Source of the DNA: an uncultured bacterium | GTDB taxonomy: Bacteria > Bacteroidota > Bacteroidia > Bacteroidales > Bacteroidaceae | Assembly: GCA_905215345.1 (NCBI GenBank) | Contig: CAJMPR010000031.1 | Span: forward strand, 1 to 35,407 | DNA length: 35,407 nt | Reading direction: 5' to 3' | Shown here: in pieces, positions 1 through 8,767 of the stretch | Numbering within the stretch: the stretch's first letter is position 1 | Layout of the letters: each line of letters begins with the position of its first letter | The notes under the pieces: generated by a model | Seen by the model: only the letters and a program-made list of their open reading frames with translations | Databases searched by the model: none | Told to the model about the DNA's origin: nothing | Program-made: the position numbers and the translations under genes

Positions 1-57
1 GTCACCGAAGTACTCGAAGAACTTGGTTTTAGGTGTACATGTTCGCTAAGATTTATA

Positions 58-88
58 CAAAGGTACATATTCCGAATGAGTTGAGAAA
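58..88 (-). promoter_or_regulatory. Leftward Bacteroides-type promoter
   Basis: Read on the minus strand, TTTC (88-85) lies 19 bp upstream of TACCTTTG (65-58). This fits the Bacteroides consensus TTTG-N19-TAnnTTTG apart from one base of the -33 box. Transcription would begin near position 50 and run leftward out of the window, so a minus-strand gene probably starts just outside. The only start codon in the visible leader is followed two codons later by a stop. The call rests on the consensus match alone. Confidence 0.5.
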
Positions 89-141
89 TTTTTAAATGCC
101 TTTTGAGAGGTGTTTAATCGGCGCCAGAAATTAAATAAAAA

Positions 142-215
142 CTCGCAATTCGTTTTGTGTTAACGACTATTAAAACATTACAAATCGTTTTGTAGAAGTA
201 TTACATAACGTTTTG
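142..215. repeat. Three spaced direct repeats next to the ppk break
   Basis: A roughly 16-bp motif ending in CGTTTTG occurs at 142-157, 177-192 and 200-215. The last two copies (ATTACAAATCGTTTTG and ATTACATAACGTTTTG) differ at 2 of 16 positions, and the first is more diverged. The start-to-start distances are 35 and 23 bp, and all copies lie within 85 bp of the point where polyphosphate kinase homology begins. Spaced direct repeats of this kind are typical of transposase-binding sites at the ends of TnsB/Mu-type transposons. No canonical TG/CA tip is visible at the junction, so the element type is unproven. Confidence 0.5.
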
Positions 216-226
216 CGGTTTTTAGC

Positions 227-1060
227 TTTGACGAGGCATCCAACATTGGTTGGTCCAAGAAGATGCAAGATGCGGGAATACACGTTATTTTCGGGGTTGA
301 AGGGTTGAAGGTTCATTCCAAGATTACCCACATTACCATGAAGGCGGGGAATGATATTGCCTGCATCAGTACAGGGAACTTTCACGAGGGAAATGCACGT
401 ATGTACACGGATTATATGATAATGACCGCTGCCCGTAATGTGGTAAATGATGTCAATTCCGTATTTACTTTTATCGAGAAGCCTTATTCGCCTATACGGT
501 TTAAAGAGCTTTTGGTGTCTCCTAACGAGATGAAACAGAAATTCATTAAGTTGATAAATGATGAGATTAAGAATAAACAGGCGGGAAAGCCTGCCTATAT
601 ACGTGTCAAAGTTAACCATATTACTGACATATGTATGGTGAAGAAACTTTATGAGGCTTCTGCCAACGGAGTGGAAATAGACTTATTGGTTCGTGGTAAT
701 TGTTCCTTGGTAACAGGTATTCCCGGTGTGAGTGATACGATACGTGTCAATGGAATCATAGACCGTTATCTGGAACATTCTCGTATCTTTATTTTTGCAG
801 CGGGAGGCGAAGATAAGACTTTTATAGGTTCGGCAGACTGGATGCCGCGTAATCTGGATAACCGGGTGGAGGTGATAGCTCCGGTATATGATCCGCTGAT
901 AAAAGCGGATTTATGGAAAGTCATTGACTTCGGTCTTCGTGATAACTGTCAGGGAAGTATTGTCGATGGAACCGGTGAAAATCGTCCCTGGACAACGGGG
1001 GATACGGAACCTTTCCGTTCGCAAGAGGAGCTGTACAAAAGTTATAAAATTAAGAATTAG
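227..1060 (+). pseudogene. ppk: Polyphosphate kinase, 3' fragment (5' end lost)
   Basis: This is the C-terminal part of polyphosphate kinase 1, which makes inorganic polyphosphate from ATP. Homology begins abruptly at FDEASNIGW (codon at 227). In this frame the preceding bases are unrelated and hit a TAA at 206-208. About 277 residues remain of a family length near 690. The fragment keeps the GLKVHSK segment with the histidine that becomes phosphorylated and the second conserved histidine in NFHEGNARMYTD. The N-terminal and head domains and part of the first catalytic domain are missing. The first in-frame ATG is at 263, so a short protein could be made but is unlikely to be an active kinase. 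Reading continues without internal stops to TAG at 1058-1060, suggesting a recent break. The intact ppx gene follows 42 bp later. Confidence 0.88.
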
Positions 1061-1102
1061 ATAGCGTAAAGAGGAATTATTGATATTAAACTGTATAAGA
1101 GG

Positions 1103-2011
1103 ATGGAAAATAAATGTTATGCCGCTATCGATATAGGCTCCAATGCCGTGCGGCTATTGATTAAGAAGATTAAGGAGGATGAGAGTTTGGCGAACAAACG
1201 TCTTTCCAAGGCTATGATGTTGCGCGTTCCGTTACGACTGGGATTTGACGTTTTTACATTAGGGGAGGTTTCTGATGTAAAGGCTGTTAAACTGCGTCGG
1301 CTGATGAAGGCTTTTCGCCAGTTGATGAAAATTTATGAGGTGACGGATTATCGGGCTTGTGCCACATCTGCCATGCGTGATGCAAAGAATGGGAAGGCTG
1401 TTATCAAGAAAATATTGAAAGATACGGGAATCAATATTGAAGTTATCGACGGGCAGGAAGAAGCACGGATGATATACAACAATCATTTGGAGTGTCTGGA
1501 AGACCGTATGGGGAATTATGTTTATGTGGATGTTGGCGGTGGCAGCACTGAAATCAATCTGTTGACGGATGGTGTGTTGGTGCAGTCGCTTTCCTATAAT
1601 ATAGGTACGGTACGTATTTTGAGTAATGCAGTGAAAGAGGAAACCTGGCAACAGATGAAAGAGGATTTGGCTCGCTTGACGGCCGACTATCAGGGTATTA
1701 ATATCATAGGTTCGGGTGGAAATATCAATAAACTCTATCGCCTTGCCGACAAGAAGGATAAAAAGAAGTTACGTTTGCCTATTACATCCTTACGGGCATT
1801 ATATGAGAAGCTAAAGCTATTGACTCCGGAGCAGCGTATGGAGGTTTACAGTCTGAAAACTGACCGTGCGGATGTAATAGTACCGGCTGCGGAGATTTTT
1901 CTGACAATCGCGGAGATTGTAAAGGCTGAATATGTGCATGTGCCTGTCATTGGTTTGGCGGATGGTATTATTGATAATCTGTATACCGAAAGCTTGGAAG
2001 AAACCACATAA
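1103..2011 (+). CDS. ppx: Exopolyphosphatase, Ppx/GppA family
   Basis: The 302-residue protein belongs to the Ppx/GppA phosphatases of the actin-like ATPase superfamily, which release phosphate from polyphosphate ends or from pppGpp. The N-terminal phosphate-binding motif is seen as AIDIGSNAVRLLI (residues 8-20), the second as VDVGGGSTEINLL (about 141-153), and a GSGGN turn lies near residue 203. The length fits the short two-domain form without the C-terminal HD-like extension of E. coli Ppx. The gene lies directly behind the ppk remnant, the usual polyphosphate pairing, and was probably once co-transcribed with it. Family membership is firm. Whether polyphosphate or pppGpp is the main substrate cannot be read from the sequence. 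Confidence 0.9.
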   Translation: MENKCYAAIDIGSNAVRLLIKKIKEDESLANKRLSKAMMLRVPLRLGFDVFTLGEVSDVKAVKLRRLMKAFRQLMKIYEVTDYRACATSAMRDAKNGKAVIKKILKDTGINIEVIDGQEEARMIYNNHLECLEDRMGNYVYVDVGGGSTEINLLTDGVLVQSLSYNIGTVRILSNAVKEETWQQMKEDLARLTADYQGINIIGSGGNINKLYRLADKKDKKKLRLPITSLRALYEKLKLLTPEQRMEVYSLKTDRADVIVPAAEIFLTIAEIVKAEYVHVPVIGLADGIIDNLYTESLEETT

Positions 2012-2038
2012 TATCATCTCTGTGTCAGATTGATACGT

Positions 2039-2101
2039 GTACCAAACGAATACCACCGTTTGGTACTGTCTGTACCTTAGTATGGTACAGACAGTACCAA
2101 A
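2039..2101. repeat. Two overlapping, mutually exclusive hairpins between convergent genes
   Basis: GTACCAAACG (2039-2048) is a perfect inverted match to CGTTTGGTAC (2057-2066). The same right arm is also the start of a longer perfect pair: an 18-bp arm at 2059-2076 and its exact complement at 2084-2101, separated by 7 bases. The two stems share 2059-2066 and cannot form together. The position between the ends of ppx and tamB suggests a bidirectional transcription end or mRNA-stability structure. No T-run follows on either strand, so a classical intrinsic terminator is not supported. Confidence 0.75.
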
Positions 2102-2160
2102 GCAGGGTACAAGACATACCATATAGGTGAAACCTCAAAGGTATGGCTGCTAAGAATCTT

Positions 2161-5100
2161 TTATTGCCCTCTTTGCCTTTTTGCTCTGGCTTCGGGGGAA
2201 TCAACTTTTCGAGGGATACTATCGGTAGCCACAGGTTTATCGTTTTTGTCTTGCTGCCCTTTCAGTCTCTTTAACTTCCATTTGTTCCAGAAAAGAAGTT
2301 CATTCCATTTATTAAAGTCTTTCCGGAAGACAATACCTATACCTTGAGTTGTTAGGTTTGTTTTGGTATAATAACGGTCATTGGTTTCGTTATAGGCTTT
2401 CAGCCGGATGTCACCGGAGCGGTTTACGAGCCATTCCGCTTGGAAGTCGCCTACAAAGTTAGTATTTGCCATCGGGTTGTCGCGATAGCCGAAATTACCA
2501 TTGATGAGCAGGCGGTTGTTCAGTAACTGACCGGAAAGCATGGTTTCAAACTCTACATCCGTCCATCCTTTTTCTCCGGTACTGAAGTTTGTTCCGAAAT
2601 TCCAGTTGTTGCTGTCAATAATCTGTGAAAGCGCGTTATTCAACTGCCCGGAAAGAGTGGAGGATAATACGCTTGACATCATATTGGAGTTACCGCTAAC
2701 GTCGACATTTTCCGGAGTATAGAATTTGCCTATTCCCAACAGGTAGAGTATCTGCATATTCATTTGCTCGTCAGTGGGGATATAGTTGCGTACCAATGCC
2801 TGTACTTCATCACGTTCATTGGGTAGCTCCAGACTCATCTTTATATCCGGTGAAGTGAGTTGCCCCGTCAAGTCCATGATACAGTTCACTTTAACATTGG
2901 TTTGGTTAACGTAACCCTCGGCATTGGGAATCAAGTCGTTCAACGATGCGGAACTTACAAGATAACCGGCTTTTATGTCGAGAGTCGCGTCGAGTGGCGG
3001 ACCGTTAAAGGTAATCGTACTTCCGTCTTTGATGTTAAAGTCTTTGCGGATTACCTCCTGTAAACTGAACTTATAGACTCCCTGGTTGATGCGGTAACTA
3101 CCGAACATCTTTACATCTCCTTTATTATAGAATTCGGTACGGATATTTCCTGAACCTTTACCACTGATATAGTCACCTGCAACCGGGTCCATAATAATTT
3201 TCATGGTAGCGTCGGGGGTGGCATCTATCAAGAGGTTCAGGCGAATATCGGTGTCACTTTCTTTTTCTTCGATTTCCTTTTGCGCCTGTTCGTATTCTGA
3301 GATGAGAAAAATAGAGTCTTGAACAATGCGACGTGGTGTTTTATCTACAAAACGGATAAACTGATTGCTCACAGCGGATGCAATACCTTCTTTCATGTAA
3401 GTAAAATTGGTATTGCGGTTAGTGGTCATTGCCACGTCTATATTAACACCTTCTATGGCATTGCCGGCAATCGTTGCGTTGCCTGTACCATAGACCGTAC
3501 CATAAAATGGAACATCAGGGGATTCTTTGGTATTCATAACCAGCATGTTGTTTACATCGAACTGGAAACGGTATTCCAAATTCTTGAAATGCTGGTAATG
3601 CAGATAACCATTGACTTTGCCTTGGTGACCTTGCGTATCGAAGATACGGTTGTTGCGGAAAGTCAATCCGCCCGGTTCGATGTAGATACTATCTTTTACA
3701 AAGAAGGTAGTATTGAGTACATCGACTTTCATGGAAGCATCCCCAAATACACGTCCTTCCATCGTCAGGGCCTTGAATTTGCCATAGAAATGTACATTGC
3801 CGGTGGCACGCCCGTTAAATTCCGGTGTAATGCTTTGCATATAATGGTGGATGAACTTTAAGTTTGTACTATCTGCTTCGATTTGCAAATCAAGCGAACT
3901 GGTAGGCTTGATAGGATAGATGAAGCCGTAAACGTGACTTTTGGCAATATCTTTTTCCCGGATATGGGCATCCAGATAGATGCCTTTTACATCGTGATGC
4001 CATTCCCCGTGAATGTTGGCGTCGCCCAGTAAACCTTCGTTTAAACCAAGGTTTCGAATGAACAAGTCTGTACTCATAACCGGCTTTTTAAGTACACCGC
4101 TTGCATAAGCCGGACCGGTAGCTTCTCCTTTAAAGTCGACTCCAAGGTTAGCAATGTCGAATACATATCCGATATTGATTTCTTTCAGATTCAGGCGTAC
4201 GGTATCCTGAGGGAGGTCGGATACAGTTCCGTTGATACGCAGATGGCGCTCTTTATGGCTGAAATTGAAGTTGTTGACATGTATCTTGCCCGAATCCACC
4301 ACTACCTGCGAAGGATGTATCTTCCACAGTGTATCGTTGAGGATGACGTTGGTCTCCTGGATATTGACAATTGTTTTAAGGGCAGGAATATCTTTCTTTG
4401 CTTTGAATCCGGAGCTTTTACTCTTAGGCTTGTCGTCCTCTTTTTGCTCCCTGATAAATTGTGCAACGGCAGCCAACTTCCCACTATAGGTAACGGCACT
4501 GCTGTTACCCCAGTCGAATACGACTTGTATTTGATCGTCTTTGGCTTTCGCTTCGAGCGCTACATTGACAGCACCGTTAGATTTACGGTTGGTGAAACGG
4601 ACACGCGCATGAAACTGTTCATCCGGATTTTCACAAAGAAGTACTCCTGATTCGAGAAACTTTTCCCCGTAGCTTAATCGTGGGAAGTAACCTTCTACAC
4701 GTAGTCGTTGCGCTTTGTCATTGAAGTAGCCTTTCAGCGTGGAGTGGGTATACACTGTTAATGGTATCTGGAAGACGGTAGACAATAATTCCGTGTCATA
4801 GATATGTAAATCGAATTGGAAGTTATTTTCTGTCTTTTGAGGCTTTTTATCAGGTAATATCAGGGCCGGAATATAGCGACGCATGATATTGAGCACACTA
4901 ACAGGTATTGTCTGGTAAGAATAGTCGCCTTCAATACTGCCTTTCAGAAAGTTGGATGTGATGGTTAGTCGTTTCTGGTGTTCACCCTTCTGACTGGCAG
5001 CTATCCGGAAGTTATCCATGAAATAATTTTGTTCGGGTGAGATGAATTGTAAGCTGTCAATGTTGATTTCTCCATCCATATCGTCAATGGAACCACCGGT

Positions 5101-6732
5101 GAAATCGGCTTTAATCTTTACTGAAATCTCTGTATCCTTGTATTTGGGTGTCAGATGAAGATTATGAGGCTGAAGATGACTGATATCGGCACTGAAGTTG
5201 AAAGTAGGATTTTTACTTGCAAGGTTAATGGCACCATTTAATTCTATGGCACCGTTGTTATCATCCAAGGCTACTTTTCCATTAAAACCGCCTTGCTTGT
5301 ATTCACCGTCCAACGTAATATTTTCGTAGGTATAGTCACTATAATCAATAGATGCTACCAATCCTTTCATGACGATAGAAGGGTATTGTTTTTCATAATG
5401 ACTGCCTTTTACGTCCATATTAAACGTTACTTTTCCAAACTTATCATTATCCAAAAGAGTCCCTAATCCAAATTCGTTTGTCTTTATTGCGCCCGAATAA
5501 GAAAAATACCCTTTTTCCTTATCGGAGCTGAGCTTAACGTCTGTTTTGACAGTGCCTATGTCGGTACGTATCTCACCGTACGTAACGAGGTCTGTGAAGT
5601 ATCCTGAAACTTCTCCACGGAATGAAATCGTACCCAAATGCTCCAGTACCGGAGGGACGCCTTTATAGTTCTTGCTAAAGTTACGGACGAAGAATGCAAT
5701 ACCTTCGGGATCTGCATATAAGTTTGACAGATTACCGAATATGTAAGCGTTTTGAGGCTGGGAGAGGTCTTGCAGAGATACATCGCCTTTTAATAGGAAA
5801 TGGTCATCGGCAGATATCATCAGGCGTGGACAATTCAATTGGTTGATGGTTCCGTTGGTTTCAACCTCCAGCATGATTTTCTCCTTGAAGGGTTTGAATG
5901 CCGGAACAAAAGCGGATAAATCTTGCAAAGAAACTTCTGAGGGTAGTATATGGAACGAGAAACGTACATCATTGGTAAAGTTACCGAAAGCAGTCAGACT
6001 ATCATATTCCATGCGAATTGTATCCATTGCCAGAGAGGTATGGGGCAAATCAATCATGAAATTTTCTATCTTCATGTTTTTGTTATTGGCAACAATCTTA
6101 AGACTCAGTTTCTTTAACTCGAAACCGGAATGTTCTTCTTCAACGCTCATGCGCTTGATTGCAGCATTGATTGAATCGCTTTGCAAAGCCTTTAGAGATA
6201 TATTGGCAAGAATATTAGATAGACGGATGTGTTGCGAATTGAACTTTCCCGGAGTTTTTTCTGCGGAAAGTACGTCATAAGAGAGCTTTCCGCGTCGTAT
6301 TAACAAAGAGTTGATGCGAAGGTCCAGATTACTTTGTTTCTTTATACTGTCTTTAGACGCAAAAGCATCCAGTACAAATTGGAAGTTTGATTTGGATTCG
6401 GGAGTCTTCTTTTCCAGATTGGCATTAAAACTGAAAAGTTGAACGTTGCTGATAGAAATTTTGCCGTTGAATAAAGGAATTATATCGAATTTAGCTGATA
6501 AACGGGCTATCTTCAGCATTTCCTTTCCCGACTGGTCGTCCAATAACAAATCATCGATGATAATACGGTTCAGCAATCCTATGTTAATTCGTCCGATAGT
6601 GAGTTGACTGCCTAATACCGTACTCAATTCTTTGGCAACAAGTACAGACATCTGACGTTGAACATAAGGAATGTTCAACAATAGAATTGTCCCGATATAG
6701 AGCCCCAATACTATACCGATCACCCAACGCAC
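2161..6732 (-). CDS. tamB: TamB-like translocation/assembly module protein (AsmA-like family)
   Basis: A very long protein (1523 residues) of the TamB/AsmA-like group. These proteins are anchored in the inner membrane by one N-terminal helix and span the periplasm as a long beta-taco groove. They serve outer-membrane protein assembly and phospholipid transport. The N-terminal helix is visible (about residues 4-22, IGIVLGLYIGTILLLNI). The body consists of repeating amphipathic beta strands, and the last 400 residues or so carry the TamB C-terminal domain. The tail is basic and rich in Lys/Arg/Gln. The start is a GTG (6732-6730), since the reading frame upstream is closed by TAA within 11 codons and offers no ATG. 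The gene stands alone on the minus strand, divergent from tsaD. No TamA-type barrel partner is in the window. Confidence 0.9.
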   Translation of the reverse strand: MRWVIGIVLGLYIGTILLLNIPYVQRQMSVLVAKELSTVLGSQLTIGRINIGLLNRIIIDDLLLDDQSGKEMLKIARLSAKFDIIPLFNGKISISNVQLFSFNANLEKKTPESKSNFQFVLDAFASKDSIKKQSNLDLRINSLLIRRGKLSYDVLSAEKTPGKFNSQHIRLSNILANISLKALQSDSINAAIKRMSVEEEHSGFELKKLSLKIVANNKNMKIENFMIDLPHTSLAMDTIRMEYDSLTAFGNFTNDVRFSFHILPSEVSLQDLSAFVPAFKPFKEKIMLEVETNGTINQLNCPRLMISADDHFLLKGDVSLQDLSQPQNAYIFGNLSNLYADPEGIAFFVRNFSKNYKGVPPVLEHLGTISFRGEVSGYFTDLVTYGEIRTDIGTVKTDVKLSSDKEKGYFSYSGAIKTNEFGLGTLLDNDKFGKVTFNMDVKGSHYEKQYPSIVMKGLVASIDYSDYTYENITLDGEYKQGGFNGKVALDDNNGAIELNGAINLASKNPTFNFSADISHLQPHNLHLTPKYKDTEISVKIKADFTGGSIDDMDGEINIDSLQFISPEQNYFMDNFRIAASQKGEHQKRLTITSNFLKGSIEGDYSYQTIPVSVLNIMRRYIPALILPDKKPQKTENNFQFDLHIYDTELLSTVFQIPLTVYTHSTLKGYFNDKAQRLRVEGYFPRLSYGEKFLESGVLLCENPDEQFHARVRFTNRKSNGAVNVALEAKAKDDQIQVVFDWGNSSAVTYSGKLAAVAQFIREQKEDDKPKSKSSGFKAKKDIPALKTIVNIQETNVILNDTLWKIHPSQVVVDSGKIHVNNFNFSHKERHLRINGTVSDLPQDTVRLNLKEINIGYVFDIANLGVDFKGEATGPAYASGVLKKPVMSTDLFIRNLGLNEGLLGDANIHGEWHHDVKGIYLDAHIREKDIAKSHVYGFIYPIKPTSSLDLQIEADSTNLKFIHHYMQSITPEFNGRATGNVHFYGKFKALTMEGRVFGDASMKVDVLNTTFFVKDSIYIEPGGLTFRNNRIFDTQGHQGKVNGYLHYQHFKNLEYRFQFDVNNMLVMNTKESPDVPFYGTVYGTGNATIAGNAIEGVNIDVAMTTNRNTNFTYMKEGIASAVSNQFIRFVDKTPRRIVQDSIFLISEYEQAQKEIEEKESDTDIRLNLLIDATPDATMKIIMDPVAGDYISGKGSGNIRTEFYNKGDVKMFGSYRINQGVYKFSLQEVIRKDFNIKDGSTITFNGPPLDATLDIKAGYLVSSASLNDLIPNAEGYVNQTNVKVNCIMDLTGQLTSPDIKMSLELPNERDEVQALVRNYIPTDEQMNMQILYLLGIGKFYTPENVDVSGNSNMMSSVLSSTLSGQLNNALSQIIDSNNWNFGTNFSTGEKGWTDVEFETMLSGQLLNNRLLINGNFGYRDNPMANTNFVGDFQAEWLVNRSGDIRLKAYNETNDRYYTKTNLTTQGIGIVFRKDFNKWNELLFWNKWKLKRLKGQQDKNDKPVATDSIPRKVDSPEARAKRQRGQ

Positions 6733-6819
6733 TGTTGTTTTTAACGTTCTGATAGGCGGTTAATTTTATTTAGCCAACAAAAATATGAAATAATACGTTA
6801 TGGATACTACTTTTATCAC

Positions 6820-6827
6820 TACTTTTG
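6820..6827 (+). promoter_or_regulatory. -7 element of the tsaD promoter
   Basis: TACTTTTG matches the Bacteroides -7 consensus TAnnTTTG and would place the transcript start about 20 bp before the tsaD ATG at 6853. No convincing TTTG -33 box is seen at the right distance, so this is a partial match. Confidence 0.45.
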
Positions 6828-6852
6828 CAGCGTTTAAACGTAAATAAACACT

Positions 6853-7872
6853 ATGAGTACAATAATCTTAGGAATAGAATCTTCATGTGATGACACCTCA
6901 GCGGCAGTCATCAAGGATGGTTATTTACTGTCGAATGTGGTATCCAGTCAGGCTGTTCATGAAGCTTATGGCGGGGTAGTACCCGAGTTGGCTTCACGTG
7001 CGCATCAACAAAATATAGTTCCGGTGGTACATGAAGCGTTAAAGCGTGCCGGAGTAACGAAAGAAGAATTGAGTGCTGTGGCATTTACACGTGGTCCCGG
7101 TTTGATGGGTTCTTTGCTTGTAGGGGTATCGTTTGCAAAAGGTTTTGCACGTTCTCTGGGCATTCCTATGATAGATGTTAATCATTTGACAGGACACGTA
7201 TTAGCTCATTTTATTAAAGCAGAAGGAGAAGATAATATACAACCCAAATTCCCATTCCTTTGTTTGTTGGTTTCCGGTGGAAATTCCCAAATAATTCTGG
7301 TGAAAGCTTACAATGACATGGAGATTTTGGGGCAGACTATTGATGATGCTGCCGGTGAAGCCATTGACAAGTGCTCCAAGGTAATGGGATTGGGTTATCC
7401 CGGTGGTCCTATTATTGATAAACTGGCACGCCAGGGAAATCCGAAAGCATTTACATTCAGCAAGCCACATATTCCGGGGCTTGATTACAGTTTCAGTGGT
7501 TTGAAGACATCGTTTCTTTATTCCTTGCGCGACTGGATGAAGGAAGACTCTGATTTCATCGAACATCATAAAGTAGATTTGGCAGCTTCATTGGAAGCAA
7601 CCGTTGTCGATATTCTGATGGATAAGCTGCGTAAGGCAGCCAAGGAATACAAAATAAAAGAAGTAGCTGTTGCGGGTGGTGTTTCTGCCAATAACGGATT
7701 GCGTAATTCTTTCCGGGAACATGCTGAAAAATATGGTTGGAATATATTTATACCCAAGTTTAGTTATACGACGGATAATGCTGCCATGATTGCCATTACA
7801 GGGTACTTTAAATATTTGGATAAAGATTTTTGTCCGATAGATGCACCTGCTTATTCACGTGTTACTTTATAA
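6853..7872 (+). CDS. tsaD: tRNA N6-adenosine threonylcarbamoyltransferase TsaD
   Basis: TsaD (Kae1/Qri7 family) transfers the threonylcarbamoyl group onto A37 of ANN-decoding tRNAs, working with TsaB and TsaE in the cytoplasm. The 339-residue length is standard. The N-terminal signature LGIESSCDDTSAAV (6-19) is present. The metal-ligand pair H111/H115 appears in NHLTGH. The ASKHA phosphate loops VSGGNSQ and AVAGGVSANNGLR and the C-terminal metal-binding Asp in TTDNAAMIA are visible. The start at 6853 gives the exact family N terminus. pncC follows after 24 bp and probably shares the transcript. Confidence 0.97.
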   Translation: MSTIILGIESSCDDTSAAVIKDGYLLSNVVSSQAVHEAYGGVVPELASRAHQQNIVPVVHEALKRAGVTKEELSAVAFTRGPGLMGSLLVGVSFAKGFARSLGIPMIDVNHLTGHVLAHFIKAEGEDNIQPKFPFLCLLVSGGNSQIILVKAYNDMEILGQTIDDAAGEAIDKCSKVMGLGYPGGPIIDKLARQGNPKAFTFSKPHIPGLDYSFSGLKTSFLYSLRDWMKEDSDFIEHHKVDLAASLEATVVDILMDKLRKAAKEYKIKEVAVAGGVSANNGLRNSFREHAEKYGWNIFIPKFSYTTDNAAMIAITGYFKYLDKDFCPIDAPAYSRVTL

Positions 7873-7896
7873 AAGACGCAATATATATAATAAGGT

Positions 7897-8364
7897 ATGA
7901 AGCTGGAAGAGGAGATAGGAGAACTGCTAAAAGCAAAGAAATTGTCCCTTTCCACCGCTGAAAGTTGTACGGGCGGCGGAGTTGCGGCTTTAATAACATC
8001 CGTTTCGGGAAGTTCGGAATATTTTAAAGGCGGTATCGTTGCCTATTCTAATGAAATAAAGACTGCATTGCTGCATGTTTCTGCCGAAACGTTGAAAAAA
8101 CATGGAGCGGTGAGTCGGGAAACAGTCACCGAAATGGTGAAAGGTGCGATGAATACGCTGAAAACGGATTGTGCTGTTGCTACATCGGGCGTTGCCGGTC
8201 CTGGCGGAGGAACGCCGGAAAAGCCTGTAGGTACGGTTTGGATAGCGGTTGCTTATAAAAATGAAATCGTGACCATGAAACAGGAAGGAGACTGCGGTAG
8301 GACCGGAAATGTAAAAAAAGCTATTCAAAATGCCCTATTAATGCTTCGTGACAAGCTGAGATGA
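7897..8364 (+). CDS. pncC: Nicotinamide-nucleotide amidohydrolase, CinA C-terminal family
   Basis: A 155-residue stand-alone CinA C-terminal domain protein. The family hydrolyses nicotinamide mononucleotide to nicotinate mononucleotide and ammonia in NAD salvage. Family motifs are the catalytic-serine segment STAESCTGGGVAALIT (near residues 19-34), the GGIVAYSNEIK block, and the glycine-rich loop SGVAGPGGGTPEKPVGTVW. The N-terminal MoaB-like domain of full-length CinA is absent, as usual for PncC. It lies 24 bp behind tsaD. The name is by family, and the enzyme activity is inferred. Confidence 0.9.
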   Translation: MKLEEEIGELLKAKKLSLSTAESCTGGGVAALITSVSGSSEYFKGGIVAYSNEIKTALLHVSAETLKKHGAVSRETVTEMVKGAMNTLKTDCAVATSGVAGPGGGTPEKPVGTVWIAVAYKNEIVTMKQEGDCGRTGNVKKAIQNALLMLRDKLR

Positions 8365-8408
8365 GGAAAAAATGCTATCATACAATGAATTATTTTACGA
8401 AAAACTTG

Positions 8409-8436
8409 TTTGGTAACGATAAAAGTGCTTACTTTG
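8409..8436 (+). promoter_or_regulatory. Probable promoter of the rpmB operon
   Basis: TTTG at 8409-8412 and TTACTTTG at 8429-8436 resemble the Bacteroides -33 and -7 boxes with a 16-bp spacer, somewhat short. Transcription would start about 40-45 bp before rpmB. The TACTTTGCGC core recurs in front of the DUF58 gene near 14650. Confidence 0.45.
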
Positions 8437-8485
8437 CGCTCTGTTTGAAATAAGTATAGATAAAAACTATAAAATAAAGATAGAA

Positions 8486-8746
8486 ATGTCGAAGATTTGT
8501 CAAATTACCGGAAAGAAAGCCATGATTGGCAACAATGTTTCACACTCAAAGAGAAGAACTAAGAGAACCTTTGATTTGAACTTGTTTAACAAGAAGTTCT
8601 ACTATGTAGAGCAGGACTGCTGGATCAGTCTGAGCATTTGCGCTAACGGCCTGCGCATTATTAATAAAAAAGGTTTGGATGCTGCTTTGAAGGATGCAGT
8701 AACTAAGGGTTATTGTGATTGGAAAAGCATTAAAGTAATTGGCTAA
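8486..8746 (+). CDS. rpmB: Large ribosomal subunit protein bL28
   Basis: bL28 is a small basic protein of the 50S subunit. The 86-residue sequence shows the family start MSKICQITGKKAMIGNNVSHSKRR-type segment (CQITGK, then NNVSHS and the basic KRRTKR cluster), followed by the FYYVEQDCWISLSICANGLRIINKKGLD core. A zinc-binding set of four cysteines is not evident. It opens the rpmB-rpmG-DUF4295 cluster, with 21 bp to rpmG. Identity is secure from the motifs and gene order. Confidence 0.97.
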   Translation: MSKICQITGKKAMIGNNVSHSKRRTKRTFDLNLFNKKFYYVEQDCWISLSICANGLRIINKKGLDAALKDAVTKGYCDWKSIKVIG

Positions 8747-8767
8747 AAGTAGAGGAGAATACTGATT

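Noticed and set aside
1..93. Open frame on the plus strand from the window edge (V T E V L E E L G F ...)
   Set aside because: Only 30 codons, no start in the window and no recognised family; it overlaps the leftward promoter. It could be a gene end but cannot be supported.
3319..3861. 180-codon open frame on the plus strand inside tamB
   Set aside because: Antisense shadow of a clear coding frame; its composition follows from the tamB codons and no motif is present.
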